The notes: generated by a model not told the origin, from the sequence alone. 64,000 nucleotides of DNA from Girardinichthys multiradiatus (GCF_021462225.1 NC_061797.1:26001093-26065092), one strand, 5' to 3'; positions 40,167 to 53,080 are shown, numbered from the stretch's first letter. A program made the numbers and translations.

Positions 40167-42048
40167 CCTGTCTTAGAAAATGACCACGATCCAATAATTT
40201 CTATTCACTAGAAAAGCTAGTTTCTGTCCACAGATGTCAGCTCTCATGTGACGATGCTCCATCCAGATTAGTGAGGATTAGAGAAACTGCATTCAAGTGC
40301 TGTCTAAAATGTGGGTTGTAAATCCCCAAGTAGAAATCCGCTGCTCGATATTATTTTTATATTCTTCTAACTGGCACAGTCTGAAGATGAACTATAAAGC
40401 AAATCAATCCCTTGATTTAATGCTGTAAATTTAATTTATTAAATCACATACAGAAACTTAGCAAAGGCAAAGGCCATTGAAGAAGGCTACAAATTGATGT
40501 TGATCAAGAAGGGTCAAGAATCAGATATGAGCACACTTTCAAACATAATCTTACGACTATGTTCAGTCCAGGTTTAAGGATGTATTTACAAAAAAATGTT
40601 TTATTATTTTCCTCTTCTATGTCCCTATTCCCTGCAAAAAGAATCATATTTGAATCGGGTGTGTTGAAGTGAGGAAACACTAACAACATGCAGTGTTGGG
40701 GGTTTGAGGGCCAGAACTTAGTGAGAGATATTAAGACTTGTAAATGCTCTCTTTCAGAAATGTTTGACTTAAAAGTAAGTAAGGAAATCCTGTAAACCAA
40801 ACCAAAGCAAAGGAAGATAGTCAAGCTTCTGATTTTTTTTACTGTTTGTGATGAAAACCCACTGTAATGCGATAGCCAACAACTGCTAAAATATTTATGA
40901 AGTGACCATAAAATGTTACTGAGCTCATGGCTTTAAATACCAGTATGAAATGTTCAACAGTAAGGATGTGAACGGAACACATAACCTCTCAACCCCTTCC
41001 CCTTCTGGAGTGTATTTCAGATCAAAGAACAGCAGATGGCACTACAGACTTAGTTACAAAATACAGCAACTTCAAAACAAGAGCCTACCAACTTGACAGT
41101 GAAGTAGGTTAGTGTACTTTTCTCAATACATTTTTTATATATTTATACTAAATTTGGATACTAGATTATGAACTTTGTTTTCATTACATTTTGGTATAGG
41201 TAGGAGCTACCTGAGGCTGTTTTTTTCACACCATCCATCCATCCATCCATCCATCCATCGTCTATACCCACTTATCCATCCAGAGGTATACCTTGGGCTG
41301 GTTGCAGGTCTTCCACAGCAGTTTAGAACACATAGTGTAAAAGAGGGAAAAATAAATTCATTTGATTTATGGAAAAACATGATCATATTGGTATATCGAC
41401 TGCATGCTATATTTTGGGTTTTTGTAATATTTGTGCATTTTTTATGCCTTATATGTTAGATTAGTAAGTACTAAGTAGAGACCCCGATTATACCAGACTA
41501 AGACCACACAATGATATCAGACATCAGGCATGCATTGAGTGTGAGAATTTCCTGAGTAGCATACATACAACCTCTGTAGAGAGATTTTGCGTGATTTAAT
41601 ATTGTGGTGGCAGCATGTTTGGGTTCTGGGTCAAACATGGATGATTGGACATACTGACCTCCTGTTAAGACTAAAACTTTGTGTTATAGTGTGCTCTGTG
41701 GCCTGTGCCTGTAAAATTTGGAACACACCAATTTTTAAGATTGATGTTACCTGGCTCAAAGGCCATAACAAAAATGGAGGTGCACCATGTAGAAAGGTTT
41801 AAAAATATTAGTTATTTCATTCAAATTAAGGTAAAATCAAAGTTGGGTTGTGGAGGTCCCGAAGACCATCTGGGTGTGTTTATCCAGTGTGATGAAGCCC
41901 TAACAACCACATTCAAGAGAAGTAATTTACAGTTTTGTTTACCTGTTGGTAAGGACAGTGATGGAATGAGCAGTCAAACTTGATGCATGGCTGATATGCT
42001 TCTCAGCATATCAGAGATTGTTGCAAAGATGAATTGTTATGTACTCTA
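40167..42048. other. Upstream of ric3; promoter not delimited
   Basis: Contains the ric3 promoter by position, but no TATA box or CpG island stands out. AT-rich, with a SINE family 1 tail at 41229-41325. Confidence 0.4.
41229..41325 (-). repeat. (ATCC)n microsatellite and SINE family 1 tail
   Basis: Six or more CCAT repeats lead into 'cgtctatacccacttatcca' and 'tataccttgggctggttgca', the tail side of family 1 on the minus strand. Confidence 0.6.
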
Positions 42049-42120
42049 CAGGTACATCTCAATTAATTATAATGTTGTAAAAAAGTTCAATATTTTTGTC
42101 ACTCGTTTCGGAAAGTAAAA

Positions 42121-45100
42121 TTCAATTCAATTCAGTTTTATTTATATAGCGCCAATTCACAACACATGTTGTCTCAAGGCACTTCACAACAGTCAGGTAC
42201 ATACATTCCAATTAATCCTAACAATTGAACAGTGCAGTCGGAGTTTTTATTCAAATTGGATAAAAAGTTTTTCTATCTAAGGAAACCCAGCAGATTGCAT
42301 CCAGTCAGTGATTTGTAGTATTCCCTCCTCCCGAATGAGCATGTAGAGACAGTGGACAGTCACTGGCGTTGACTTTGCAGCAATCCCTCATACTGAGCAT
42401 GCATGTAGCGACAGTGGAGAGGAAAAACTCCCTTTTAACAGGAAGAAACCTCCAGCAGAACCAGACTCAGTGTGAGCGGCCATCTGCCACAACCGACTGG
42501 GGGTTTGAGAGAACAGAACAGAGACACAAAGAGAACAAAGAAGCACTGATCCAGAAGTACTTTCTATGGGAAGGAAAAGTAAATGTTAATGGATGTAGCT
42601 CCTTTAGTTGTTTCACCTAGAAAGAAAGAACAGATAAACTCTGAGCCAGTTTTCAAGGTTAGAGTCTGAAAGAGAGCACATATAATTAGTTACAGTAAAA
42701 GCTCAGTCAATTTCCATGTCTAGGAGAGAGAAAGGGTTAAACACTAAAAGACAGGGCTATGTGGATCATCGGTAGAGGGTGAGCATTAAGTTGTTGCCAG
42801 CAGAAGCTCGGACGATTCCCCTCTCCAGAAAGGTGTCACAGGTAGACACAGAGCCAGGCCAGGTGTAGCTTCTAGGAAGAGAAAAGAGAGAACAAGGTTA
42901 AAAGCTGAAATAACAGCAAACAATGCAAAATTGGAGAGTAGTGTGAGAATGTAGCAAAGAGGGTGAAAGTGGTCGTTATGTCCTCCAGCAGCCTAGGCCT
43001 ATAGCAGCATAACTACACAGATAGTTTCAGTTCAGATTATTTAGTTAAACTGCGCTTATTTACAACAATGTCGTCTCAAGGCACCTCACAAAAGGTCCCA
43101 CTTATGGTCATTGTTATACTAAAAACCACAAGGATTGGGATACCTCTCTCTGTCAGACTGATCACAACCATCGGAAAAGAGAAGGGGTCAGACAGGTAGC
43201 AGAAATGGAGGGGGTGTTTGCACCTCAACCATAACTGAGCCGGTTTAGGCTAAACCTGACTCCCCCTTATTCCAACCAACAGGGAGGGAGGACGGCTGCC
43301 CTCCCTGGTAAACTAAGCCACTCTAACTATAAGCTTTATCAAAAAGGAAAGTTTTAAGCCTAGCCTTAAAAGTAGACAGGGTGTCTGCCTCACGGACTAA
43401 AGCGAGCTGGTTCCACAGGAGAGGAGCCTGATAACTAAAGGATCTGCCTCCCATTCTACTTCTAGAGACTCTAGGAACCACCCGTAAACCTGCAGTCTGA
43501 GAACGAAGTGCTCTGTTAGGAACGTATGGAACAATCAGATCTCTGATATATGATGGCGCTAGATCATTAAAGGCTTTATATGTGAGGAGGAAAATTTTAA
43601 ATTCTATTCTGGACTTAACAGGGAGCCAATGAAGGGAAGCTAAAATAGGAGAAATATGTCTCTTTAATTTTCATCAGAACTCTTGCTGCAGCATTTTGAA
43701 TCAGCTGAAGGCTTTTAACTGCATTTTGTGGACATCCTGATAGTAACAAATTACAATAGTCCAGCCTTGAAGTAACAAATGCATGGACTAGTTTTTCAGC
43801 GTCACTCCTGGATAGGATATTTCTAATTTTGGCAATGTTCCGGAGATGAAAGAAGGAAATCCTAGAAACCTGTTTAATATGGGATTTAAATGACATGTCC
43901 TGGTCAAAAATAACACCAAGGTTTTTTACTTTATTATCAGAGGTCAATTTAATGCCATCCAGGTTAAGTGATTGACTAAGCAGTTTCTTTTTTAAAGACT
44001 CCGGTCCAAAGACGACATCTTCTGTCTTGTCTGAATTTAGAAGCAAAACATTTAATGTCATCCAAGTTTTTATATCTTCAAGACATGCTTGTAGTCTATC
44101 TAACTGGTTGGGCTCATCAGGATTTATGTATAAGTAAAGCTGAGTATCATCAGCGTAACAGTGAAAATGTACCCCATGCTGCCTGATAATTTGACCTATT
44201 GGAAGCATATATATAGTAAAGAGAATTGGCCCAAGTACTGAACCCTGTGGTACTCCACAATTAACCCTGGAGTTTAAAGATGATTTATCATTTACATGAA
44301 CAAACTGGAATCTGTCAGACAGATAAGATTTTAACCAGCCTAGCGTTGTTCCCCTGATCCCTACAGCATATTCCAGCCTTTCTAAGAGAATTTTGTGATC
44401 GACTGTATCAAATGCAGCACTGAGATCAAACAGAACCAGAACAGACACAAGTCCATTATCTGGGGCCATAAGAATATTATTAGTGACTTCCAGCAGAGCT
44501 GTTTCAGTGCTATAATGAGTTCTGAAACCTGACTGAAACTCTTCAAACAGGTCATTGCTGTATAAATGCTCACACATTTGATTAGCAACAATTTTCTCAA
44601 GAATATTAGATAAGAATGGAAGATTGGATATAGGTCTGTAATTTTTCAAGTCATCTCAATCAAGCGAAGGTTTCTTAAGTAAAGGTTTAATTACAGCTAA
44701 CTTAAAAGCCTGTGGTACATATCCATTTACTAAAGATAGATTAATCATATCTAAAATGGGGCTGGTAATCAGAGGGAACACTTCCTTAAATAATTTGGTT
44801 AGGATTGGGTCTAACATACAAGTTGAAGGTTTAGATGAAGCTAATATTTCTGATAACTCAGGAAGTTTCACAGGATCAAAACGATCCAAACACAAATCAG
44901 GTTCTGCAGTTATTTCCAATGTTGTCTCACTTGCTGAGGATGAAGTAATCATCTTCGGGAGTATGTCAAAGATTTTCTTTTTAATAGAATCAATTTTATT
45001 TAAGGAGAATCCCATAAAGTCATGGCTGCTAAGAGCTAAGGGAATGGATGGCTCAACAGAGCTATGACTTTGTGTAAGTTTAGCAACTGTACTAAAGAGA

Positions 45101-46544
45101 AACCTAGGATTATTCTTGTTCTCTTCTATTAATGATGAGAAATAAGCTGTTTTAGCTTGGCGAAGTGTCTTTTTATACAACAATAGGCTATTTTTCCAGA
45201 TTAAGTAGGAATCCTCTAGGTGTGTAGAGCGCCATTTTCTCTCCAATTTTCTAACATTGTGCTTTAAAGTATGCAGCTCTGAATTAAACCAAGGAGCTAG
45301 CCTCCTATTAATGATTACCTTCTTTTTCAAGGGGGCTGCATTGTCTAATGCATCACGCAATGATGAAGAAACACTATGAACAAAAGAATCAATTTGTGAA
45401 GGGGCAGAAACAGAATTATTGCCCTCCACTGTGCTTTTCAGTGATAATGAGGAAATTAAAAGTGGAACAGATTCTTTAAAGGTTGTTACAGCATCGCCTG
45501 ATAATGATCCACTATAATGAAATTTTCTTTCAGGTGTGGAGTACTCGGTTAAATTAAACTCAAAGGTTATTAAGAAATGGTCAGACAGGACAGGGTTTTG
45601 AGAGAATATTGTTATGTCTTTACACTCAATGCCATATGTCAGCACAAGGTCCAGAGAATGAAGACAAAGGTGGGTAGGTTTGTTAATGTTTTGATCAAAG
45701 CCAATTGAGTCTAAGATAGCATTAAACGCTATATTTAGGCTATCACTTTCAGCGTCTACATGAATGTTAAAATCCCCCACTATAATAACTTTATCTGTAT
45801 TTAACACTAAATCAGATAAAAGGTCTGAAAACTGATCTAAAAATTGAGAGTAAGGGCCTGGTGGACGGTACAAAACAACAAACAGAAGAGGTTTTAGTGC
45901 TTTGCAATTTGGATGAGGAAAACTAAGGATTAAATATTCAAAAGAGTTGTAGCTAATGATTGGTCTGGGGCTAATCAATAAATCCGACTGAAAGATGGTT
46001 GCTACTCCTCCTCCTCGCCCAGTAATTCGAGGAATGTGAAAATTTAAATAATTAGTAGGAGTTGACTCATTTATAGTAACATAATCCTCTTGCTGCAGCC
46101 AGGTTTCTGTGAGGCAAAGTAAATCAATCTGATTGTCACAAATCAGGTCACTAACTAGCAATGTCTTTGAAGAGAGAGATCTTATGTTCAGTAGGCCACA
46201 TTTAATTGTTTTATTTTTCTTTTCAGTCTGAGTTGTGTTTATTTTTATTAGATTTTCCTGATTTTCTCCTTTTAGATTATTTTTAATTTATTCAATTTTG
46301 GCCGTGGACGAGACACTGTCTTAATAGGGTAATGGGTGGGTAGCAGTACAGAAGCTGCAGAGAGGAGTGTTAAACTACGACCCTGCTTCCTGGTCTGGAC
46401 CCTGGGTTGTCAGAGTTTTGAAGAACTAATAAATTCGGCCAGATTCCTAGAAAGAAGAGCAGCTCCATCCAAAGTGGGATGGATGCCGTCTCTCCGGATC
46501 AGACCAGGTTTTCCCCAAAATGTTCGCCAGTTATCAATGTAACT
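42121..46544 (-). mobile_element. L2-type LINE, nearly full length
   Basis: The minus-strand element ends in a short (TTGAA)n tail at 42121-42135 and extends 4.4 kb. It is flanked by a 6-bp duplication, GTAAAA, at 42115-42120 and 46545-46550, inside the family B Tc1 element. It encodes an endonuclease and a reverse transcriptase. Its 3' part is the unbroken version of the repeat at 13122-17650. Confidence 0.88.
43323..46161 (-). pseudogene. L2 ORF2 (endonuclease-reverse transcriptase), two lesions
   Basis: The endonuclease part (46161 downwards) shows '[20 protein letters not shown]', '[10 protein letters not shown]', '[17 protein letters not shown]', '[11 protein letters not shown]' and '[11 protein letters not shown]', the apurinic-endonuclease motifs. 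A TGA at 44656-44658 interrupts between 'KKPSLD' and 'DDLKNYRPISNLPFL'. The reverse transcriptase has 'LVLFDLSAAFDTVDH', '[19 protein letters not shown]' and 'HCYADDTQLYLY'. A frameshift near 43665 moves the C-terminal part ('HISPILASLHWLPVKSRIEF' onward) to another frame, ending at TAG 43323-43325. With only two breaks the copy is young. The frame extends upstream of 46161 for at least 30 codons. Confidence 0.88.
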
Positions 46545-46802
46545 GTAAAACTCATGTATTATATAGATTTATCACACAGAGTGAAATATTTAAAAACTTT
46601 ATTTCTTGTCATTTTGATGATTATGGTTTACAAATAATAAAACCCCGAAATTATGTGTCTCATAGAAATGACAATTTCGTAAAAAGTTAAATATTGGAAA
46701 CTCATGGTGTGACACCCTTATCAACTGATTAACTCAAAACACCTGCAAAGGTTTCTGGAGCCTCTAAATGGTTTCCTAATCTGGGTCAGTAGGCTACACA
46801 AT

Positions 46803-47690
46803 TATGGTTAAGACTGCTGACTTAACAGATGTCCAGAAGACAGCCATTGAAACCCTCCACAAGAAGGGTAAGCCCCAAAAAGGTCATCACTAAAGACGTT
46901 GGTTGTTCGTAGAGTGCAATATCCAGGCATATTCATGGAAAGTTGAGTGAAAGGAAAAAGTAGGGAAAGGTGCACAACAACAGGGATAACTATAGAGTTT
47001 AGATGATTACCAAGCAAAATCCATTCAGAATTTTGGAGGAGCATCCCTAGGAGTGGACTGAGACTGGAGTCAGTGCACCAAGATCCACAGACGAATTATA
47101 GACGTGGGCTACAAATGTCACATTCCCTTCCTGAACCAAAAATGTCAGAAGCATCTTACCTGGGCTAATGAAAAAAAAACTGGATTGTTGCTCAGTGGTC
47201 CAAAGACCTCCTTTTAGATCAAAATAAACTTTGCATTTCATTTGGAAATTAAGGTCCCAGAGTCTTGAGGAAGAGTGGTGAGGCTCACAATCCACATTGC
47301 CAAAAGTCTGTTGTTAAGCTCTCACAATCAGTGTTGATCCGAGATGCTATGTTGTCTGCTGGTGTCGGTCCACTGTGTTTTCTGAAGTCCACAGTCATCT
47401 CCCATGAAACATTTGAACACATCATGCTTCCTTCTGCTTAGAAGCTTATGGAGATTCTGGTTTCATTTTTCAGCAGGACCTGGCACCTGCCAACAATGCC
47501 AAATGTACCAAAAGATAATTCAGTAATCATGGTGTAACAGTGCTTGATTGGATAGCAAACTCTCCTGGACTTGAACCACACAGAGAATCTAGGGGGTATT
47601 TTCAAGAGGAAGAGATGAGAGACACCAGACCTAACAATGCAGATGACTTGAAGGCTACTATTAAAGCTACCTGGGCTTCTATTACACCTA
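46803..47690 (+). pseudogene. family B Tc1-like transposase, decayed
   Basis: Starts at ATG 46803 ('MVKTADLTDVQKTAIETLHK'), related to the family A transposase N-terminus. It quickly loses its frame through stops and indels. Downstream blocks match family A in order. Not functional. Confidence 0.7.
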
Positions 47691-47694
47691 TGCT

Positions 47695-48190
47695 GTCACA
47701 GTGTGTCTCTTGGTTCTGTATTTGTTTACGTTTTAGTTAGGTGGTTGCTGTCCAGTATGATTGGTCTTTGAGTTCCCGTTCTGGTGTCTTATTTTTTTAA
47801 GTTATGTTCAGTTTATTGTATGTGGTTTTGATTCTGTAATTAGTTACGTTTAGTCAGGTGTTTTTTCTGTTACTGTTTGGTTAGTCCTTAAGTCCTCGTT
47901 TCTGGGTTCTGTTTCCTAGGTTCTCTTCTGTTGACTGTGTTTGTATTATTATTATTATTTATAGATCTGTTCCCCCCGTGTTCTGGTCCCTGGGTGTGTT
48001 TACAGTTTTGTTCTTCATCTAGCTCCTCCATGTCCTCATTTGCCCCTATCTGGTTCACCTGCTCTCTCTGCTTCCCTGCCTCCTTGTCTCACCTGTTCCC
48101 TGTTCCTCTGATATACCTGCCCTATTGTTTCATGTCCACCTTTGTCTGTATTTAAGTTTTCCTTCGTCCTTTGTTCCACGAGTTGTCGAT
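47695..48190. repeat. Pyrimidine-rich dispersed repeat
   Basis: A T/C-rich + strand block ('ggttctgtttcctaggttct', 'cctgttccctgttcctctga', 'gtatttaagttttccttcgt') that is the inverse type of the purine-rich blocks at 37030 and 53225. It truncates the Tc1 element on its left. Class unknown. Confidence 0.45.
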
Positions 48191-48491
48191 ATGTCTCTAT
48201 TTGAGTGAGATATGGTCACTATGGAGGGCACTGGAGTACAGTGAACTGATTGTCATGTTCAAGAAACAAATTTTGGGTTTCTTGAGTTCTTTTACAACAT
48301 GCATTTTCCTTCTAAAAGTAGCCATCGGAAGATGGATACAATGTGGTCTTAAAGGAAGGGACATGGTCAGCAAAAATACTTAGGAGGTGTGGCGTTTTAA
48401 CAATGTTCAGTCGTACTAAGGGGCCTAAAATTTGCCAAAAAAATATCCTGTGCATCATTACACCACCAGCAACCTTAATTGTTGATACAGG

Positions 48492-48521
48492 CAAGATGGA
48501 TCCATGCCTGGATCCATCTTG
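48492..48521. repeat. perfect 13-bp inverted repeat
   Basis: 'caagatggatcca' (48492-48504) and 'tggatccatcttg' (48509-48521) are exact complements around a 4-nt loop. The surrounding sequence (48190-48720) is otherwise unassigned, with possible Tc1-like fragments. Confidence 0.7.
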
Positions 48522-48719
48522 AAAAGCCTGGACATGTGGTTTATCTCCAGCCTTTCTGACCATATGGGCAGACACAGATTTAAAGAGGAGCGGCAAATGC
48601 AAAGGAGGTGGGCTGACAGTACTTGTGAACAACAGATGGTGTTTGGACCCACAGCTATGGATACAACATGAATGATGCGGTACAAACTTTTCTGGAACTT
48701 TCAGAATAAATTGCATTTA

Positions 48720-50490
48720 ACCTACTTCCAGCACATTTGTAAAAGGGGTGGGTAACAGCGGACTTCCCATGATGCCACTGGCTGTATAAAACCCCCACCT
48801 TTCCAATGGTGCAATCTCTTCTATGCGGGTCACACAGGGACCTGGACAGAGAGACCCAGCTCGCTAGTGTCTCTTTGCTGGCAAACAGACATAACTCTTC
48901 AACTGGATCCGAGAGTGTCACACGATCACACGATCATATGCACAAGTTAAGTACGAATGAATCACTGTTTGTGTATCCGGTATTCATTCATAAAAAGGGG
49001 AAATTAAGGTATAAGCATTGCTTGACTTTCTCTCTGAGGCCTACAGAAGCAAACTGTGTTCCAGAGAGTTCCCTGCAGAGACGCTGTCTCTACGAAGCCG
49101 ACTGGAGCAGTTTCCCAGTCTGAAAGGAGGACAACAGGAGCCGCATCACCATGGTAACGTGCAGCTTGGTCGGCCCGACAGCGAGCCGCTGCCCCCCCCC
49201 AGCAGCTTCGGAGGTTAGCTGAAGCTAACCTTCGTTCAAAGTGGATGTTTCTTCAAACTTCGTCGTCGCCCGGACAACTCATCATCGTGGTTCATACGAG
49301 GTTAGGATTTGCGCAGAGTAATAGAGAAAGATTTATGATCTGAACGTTTTTTATTTTATGAAGTTTGGTTTTGTTTGTGTTGAACTCTGCTATCTTGGTG
49401 CTAGCAGGCTATCTGCAGCACACATGCTCAGTTTTGTGTTCTGTGTTTGTGTGTTTATAAAGTTAAGACAAACTTTATTTAAAGGGGTGATTTTAACACA
49501 GAAGATTGATCATAACACGCCGTCCGCGCTTATGCATTTTAACCCTTTTATTGATGGTATTTTTAAAGTTGTGTGTTTGATTCTGGTGCTAAGCTATCAG
49601 CTTCTTTTGTTAGCTTTCACTGCTAACAGTTAAGAACACGTGCTTGCTGCTAAATAATATTTACCCAGAAAGGTTGTTAGTTTTCAATCCAGTAAATAAT
49701 ATTTCCCTAACATTATTTTACCAATTTGATAACTAAGTAAACACCATTAAGCCCCATTTCTCCAGAAAGATTTGTCTCTTTTCCAAAATATTCCCTTAAA
49801 TATTTGACCATTTCCTTAATAATACTTTCTTTAAATATTTTTATAAACAAAGGCAGCTAAGGAGACACCGTTGAGAATTAGTCATCCAGAAGGTTGGTTT
49901 TATTCAGCAGATCATTCTTTAAAACATTATTTTATTAAAATAATTTATCTGATCTTGCATTGTGAATGGTTGTCTAAAGGTATGCTGATTATTGCCTAAG
50001 TTAGTTCCAAGACTAACTTAACTTCACTTTCAGATTCTTCAAGATAATCCTTGGTTCTCAAACAAACAATGCATGGTAATGTTGCATCACTCTTTTGGTC
50101 ATGGTTTTCAATCATCTTTAATCAACATGTTTATATTGTACATAGCCCATTAGTCTTCCTTATTCTGTAATTCTGATTGGTAGTTAGTTGGATTGTTTTT
50201 GCATAGTAAAGAGTTTGTTGACTGAAATATGTTTGACTTTGAGTTGACTTATTTTTGTTAATATATTCTTGTATTTTAAGAAATTGTGTGAATTCATTCC
50301 ATGTGTGTGCAGAGTTTTGCTGTTAAATAATTTCAGAGCTTGTCTCACCCTTTTCTATTTTGTCCTAATACCATCGCATTATTCGGCTGGTATTCACAGG
50401 ACAACCCTTAACAGACCAAAATATTATTTGATAAAATATTAATATTAAATATTGAATAATATTTACAGATTCATAGTCACAACAATAGTA
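48720..50490 (+). repeat. Unclassified long dispersed repeat, LTR-like
   Basis: Starts around a TATA-like 'ctgtataaaacccccacc', continues through a GC-richer part with 'catcaccatggtaacgtgca' and a C9 run, then a long AT-rich part with internally repetitive 'aataatatttccctaa' words. I find no polymerase or gag-like frame. The AT-rich part feels like a known fish interspersed repeat, but I cannot name it. Confidence 0.35.
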
Positions 50491-52270
50491 TCATCTAGGA
50501 CATGTTACTGTGAACTGTCGTCTCTGCAGTCCAGATATTGAACTGTTAGCAGTACATTTTCATCCATATCATGTACCCAGAGAGTTTACCAGTGTTTACT
50601 TTCTGCCTTTAGCTGTTGCCGACACTGCATGTGATGCCATCAGCTCAGTTGTTGCTAAGCTACAGACACCACACCCCAATGTGTTTGTGACAATATCTAA
50701 AGATTTTAATCATGCTTCACTCTCCAATGTGCTTCACACTTCCAACGTTTCAACAGTTTTTCAGCTGCTCTACCAGAGAAAATGAAACGTTGCATTTGTT
50801 TTATGCAAAGGTCAAGGATTCGTACATCTCTAAGGCAAGACCTCCTCTAGGCAAATCAGACCACAATCTTGTTTATCTCTGCTTGAAATATAAGCCCCTT
50901 GTTTAGAGGCAATCTGTAATAAAGAGGACTGTGAGAAACTGGCCACAGGAAGCTGAAGAAGCCATGCGAGGTTGCTTTGAGGCTACAGACCAGGACGCAC
51001 TATGCCAGCCACATGGAGAGGACATCAATGCCATAACTGAGTGTGTGACCGACTATATAAACTTCTGTGTGGATTAGACCATCCCCACCAGAACGGTGAG
51101 ATGCTTCCCCAATGACAAACCCTGAATCCCCTGTGACCTGAAGGACCTGCTTAACAAGAAAAAAAAAAGAGCCTTCAGAGAGGGAGACAGGGAATTATTG
51201 AGGATTATACAGAAGCAACTTAAAGTCACAATAAGAGACAGCAAGGAGGTGCACAAGAAAAAGCTAGAGAGCAAGCTCTACCAAAATAATATCAGAGATG
51301 TGTGGTCAGGTATGAAGAAGATCACAGGCTTCAAGTACAGGTCCTTCTCAAAATATTAGCATATTGTGATAAAGTTCATTACTTTCCATAATGTCGTGAT
51401 GAAAATTTAACATTCATATATTTTAGATTCATTGCACACTCACTGAAATATTTCAGGTCTTTTATTGTCTTAATATGGATGATTTTGGCATACAGCTCAT
51501 GAAAACCCAAAATTCCTGGAAAGACTAAACCATAATAAGGCTGCAGGTCCAGATCATGTCAGTCCTAGAGTGTCATGGTTTTTGATTTATCCAGTGTATT
51601 TACCAGAATTCAACCTGATTTGCTTTGTCAGAAACTTCAGAAGACTCAGGTGGAAGCCTCAACAATCTCCTGGATCAAAGACTCCCTGACAAACAGACCA
51701 CAGTTTGTGAGACTGAAGGGTTGTGTGTCTAACTTGGACTTTTACCATTCCTTTTCACTCTGTACACCTCAGACTTCCAGTACAAGACAGACTCCTGTCA
51801 TCTGCAGAAATACATGGATGATTCTGGAGTCGTGGCATGGATCAGAGATGGACAAGAACCTACAGGGAGCTGGTGGACTGCTTTGAAGCATGGTGAGGAA
51901 AGAATCATCTCATCTTGAATGTCAATAAAACAAAGGAGATTATTGTAGAAATTAAGAGAAACAGGAATAGGCTCAACAAGCTAATTAAGAGGGCTGGGTC
52001 TGTTCTGGAGACTCCTCTGGAACCTCTGGAGATCATTGTGCAAATAAAGATTCTTCATAAAATGAAGAATATTATGGAGAACCCTGAGCATCCTCTTCAT
52101 GAGACTGTCCTACAACAACAGATTGTCTTCAATCAGAGGCTTCTTCAGATCTGCTGTAGGACAGACCACTACAGCCACAGCCATCAGCATCATTTTGAAG
52201 AAACCTGCATAAAATGAGATACAACATTTAATTTCCCTTTGGTATTAATAACTTAGTTTTGAATTGAATT
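50491..52270 (+). mobile_element. LINE remnant (endonuclease and reverse transcriptase pieces)
   Basis: The + strand encodes 'HFHPYHVPREFTSVYF' and 'FNHASLSNVLHT' (endonuclease), 'PLGKSDHNLVYL', later 'KAAGPDHVS' and 'FVRLKGCVSNLD' (reverse transcriptase), and 'HLILNVNKTKEIIVEIKRN'. Frames break often and the central reverse transcriptase part is deleted. The 3' end 'tttccctttggtattaataa' plus a (GAATT)n-like tail ends near 52270. A family A transposon end is inserted at 51338-51517. Confidence 0.75.
51338..51517 (+). repeat. Solo terminal repeat of Tc1/mariner family A
   Basis: Matches the first 180 bp of the elements at 10321 and 54562, from 'caggtccttctcaaaatatt' to 'aaaacccaaaattcct'. 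There is no transposase and no second end. It interrupts the LINE remnant. Confidence 0.85.
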
Positions 52271-52769
52271 ATGCCAATTCTGACCCTTTTGCCATTTTCC
52301 AATCTGTTATTGTCCAATTTCTATGGTTCTGTGCAAAATGTAGATCTGTTCCCTATTCTTAACCGATAGGAGTGGCATTTGATGTGATCTTTTGCTGCTG
52401 TAGCCCCCCTGCTTCATCGATGAAAGGTGTGCTCAGAGATGGTATTCTATCTTGGTTGTATCCTGAGTGGTTATTTAAGCATCTGTTGTTCTTCTGTCAT
52501 CTCTAGCCAGTTTGCCCATTTCTTTCTGACCTCTGACACCAACCAGGCATTTCTGTCCACACAACTGGTGCTAACTGGGTAGTTTAATTTTTGTCTGTCA
52601 ATCTGTCAAATGGTTGTGGATGAAAATCCCAGTATATCCCACTTTTCTGAAATGCTTAGATCAGCCTGTCTGGCATAAACAACCAAAAAACACTGTCTAT
52701 TGCCAGAGTCGCCATATGGTTGGATAAGAAATTGAACAGGTATACCTAATAAAGTGGCTGGTGACTGTA
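52271..52769. mobile_element. DNA transposon fragment, one end
   Basis: Ends in 'acctaataaagtggctggtg' followed by 'actgta', which I recognise as the terminal repeat of a common fish DNA transposon. Only this end is present; the left end is missing, next to the LINE tail. Confidence 0.5.
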
Positions 52770-53080
52770 AGGTATTATTCAGCCACTCAGTTGTGGCAGA
52801 ATTTTGTCACAACATGATTTTAAATAAATCCTACATTTCCATGCTTCTCCATAAGCCTTTCCGTCATGAGGCTCACTGCATTCAATTTGTGCTTTAGCTG
52901 TTCAGAAAAGATTGCCTAACTTGCAGTTGGTATCCATCAGATGGAGCAGATATATTATTGATTTGCAGAGTGTAAGTGTGTTGCACAAACAAAACGGCTT
53001 TCTTTTTATGGCAGTTTAAGTACTCATTTATAATACTGACACCATGAACACTGATATAGTGCTTACAATGATTGTTACCA

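Larger units (their letters stand above)
42049..47695 (+). mobile_element. Decayed Tc1-like element (family B) carrying a nested LINE
   Basis: After TA (42047-42048) the end reads 'caggtacatctcaattaatt' and 'agttcaatatttttgtcact', breaks at 'gtaaaa' (42120), and resumes at 46551 'ctcatgtattatatagattt'. A broken transposase follows from 'atggttaagactgctgactt' (46803) to about 47690, with Tc1 blocks such as 'ttcatttttcagcaggacct'. The right terminal repeat is missing; sequence of another type begins near 47695. Confidence 0.75.

Noticed and set aside
41229..41260. CCAT direct repeats as a CRISPR-like or array structure
   Set aside because: A simple tetranucleotide microsatellite without spacers, next to a SINE tail in a vertebrate genome.
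49018..49218. Short frame with a proline run near 49200
   Set aside because: Created by a C9 homopolymer; no conserved domain or splice context.
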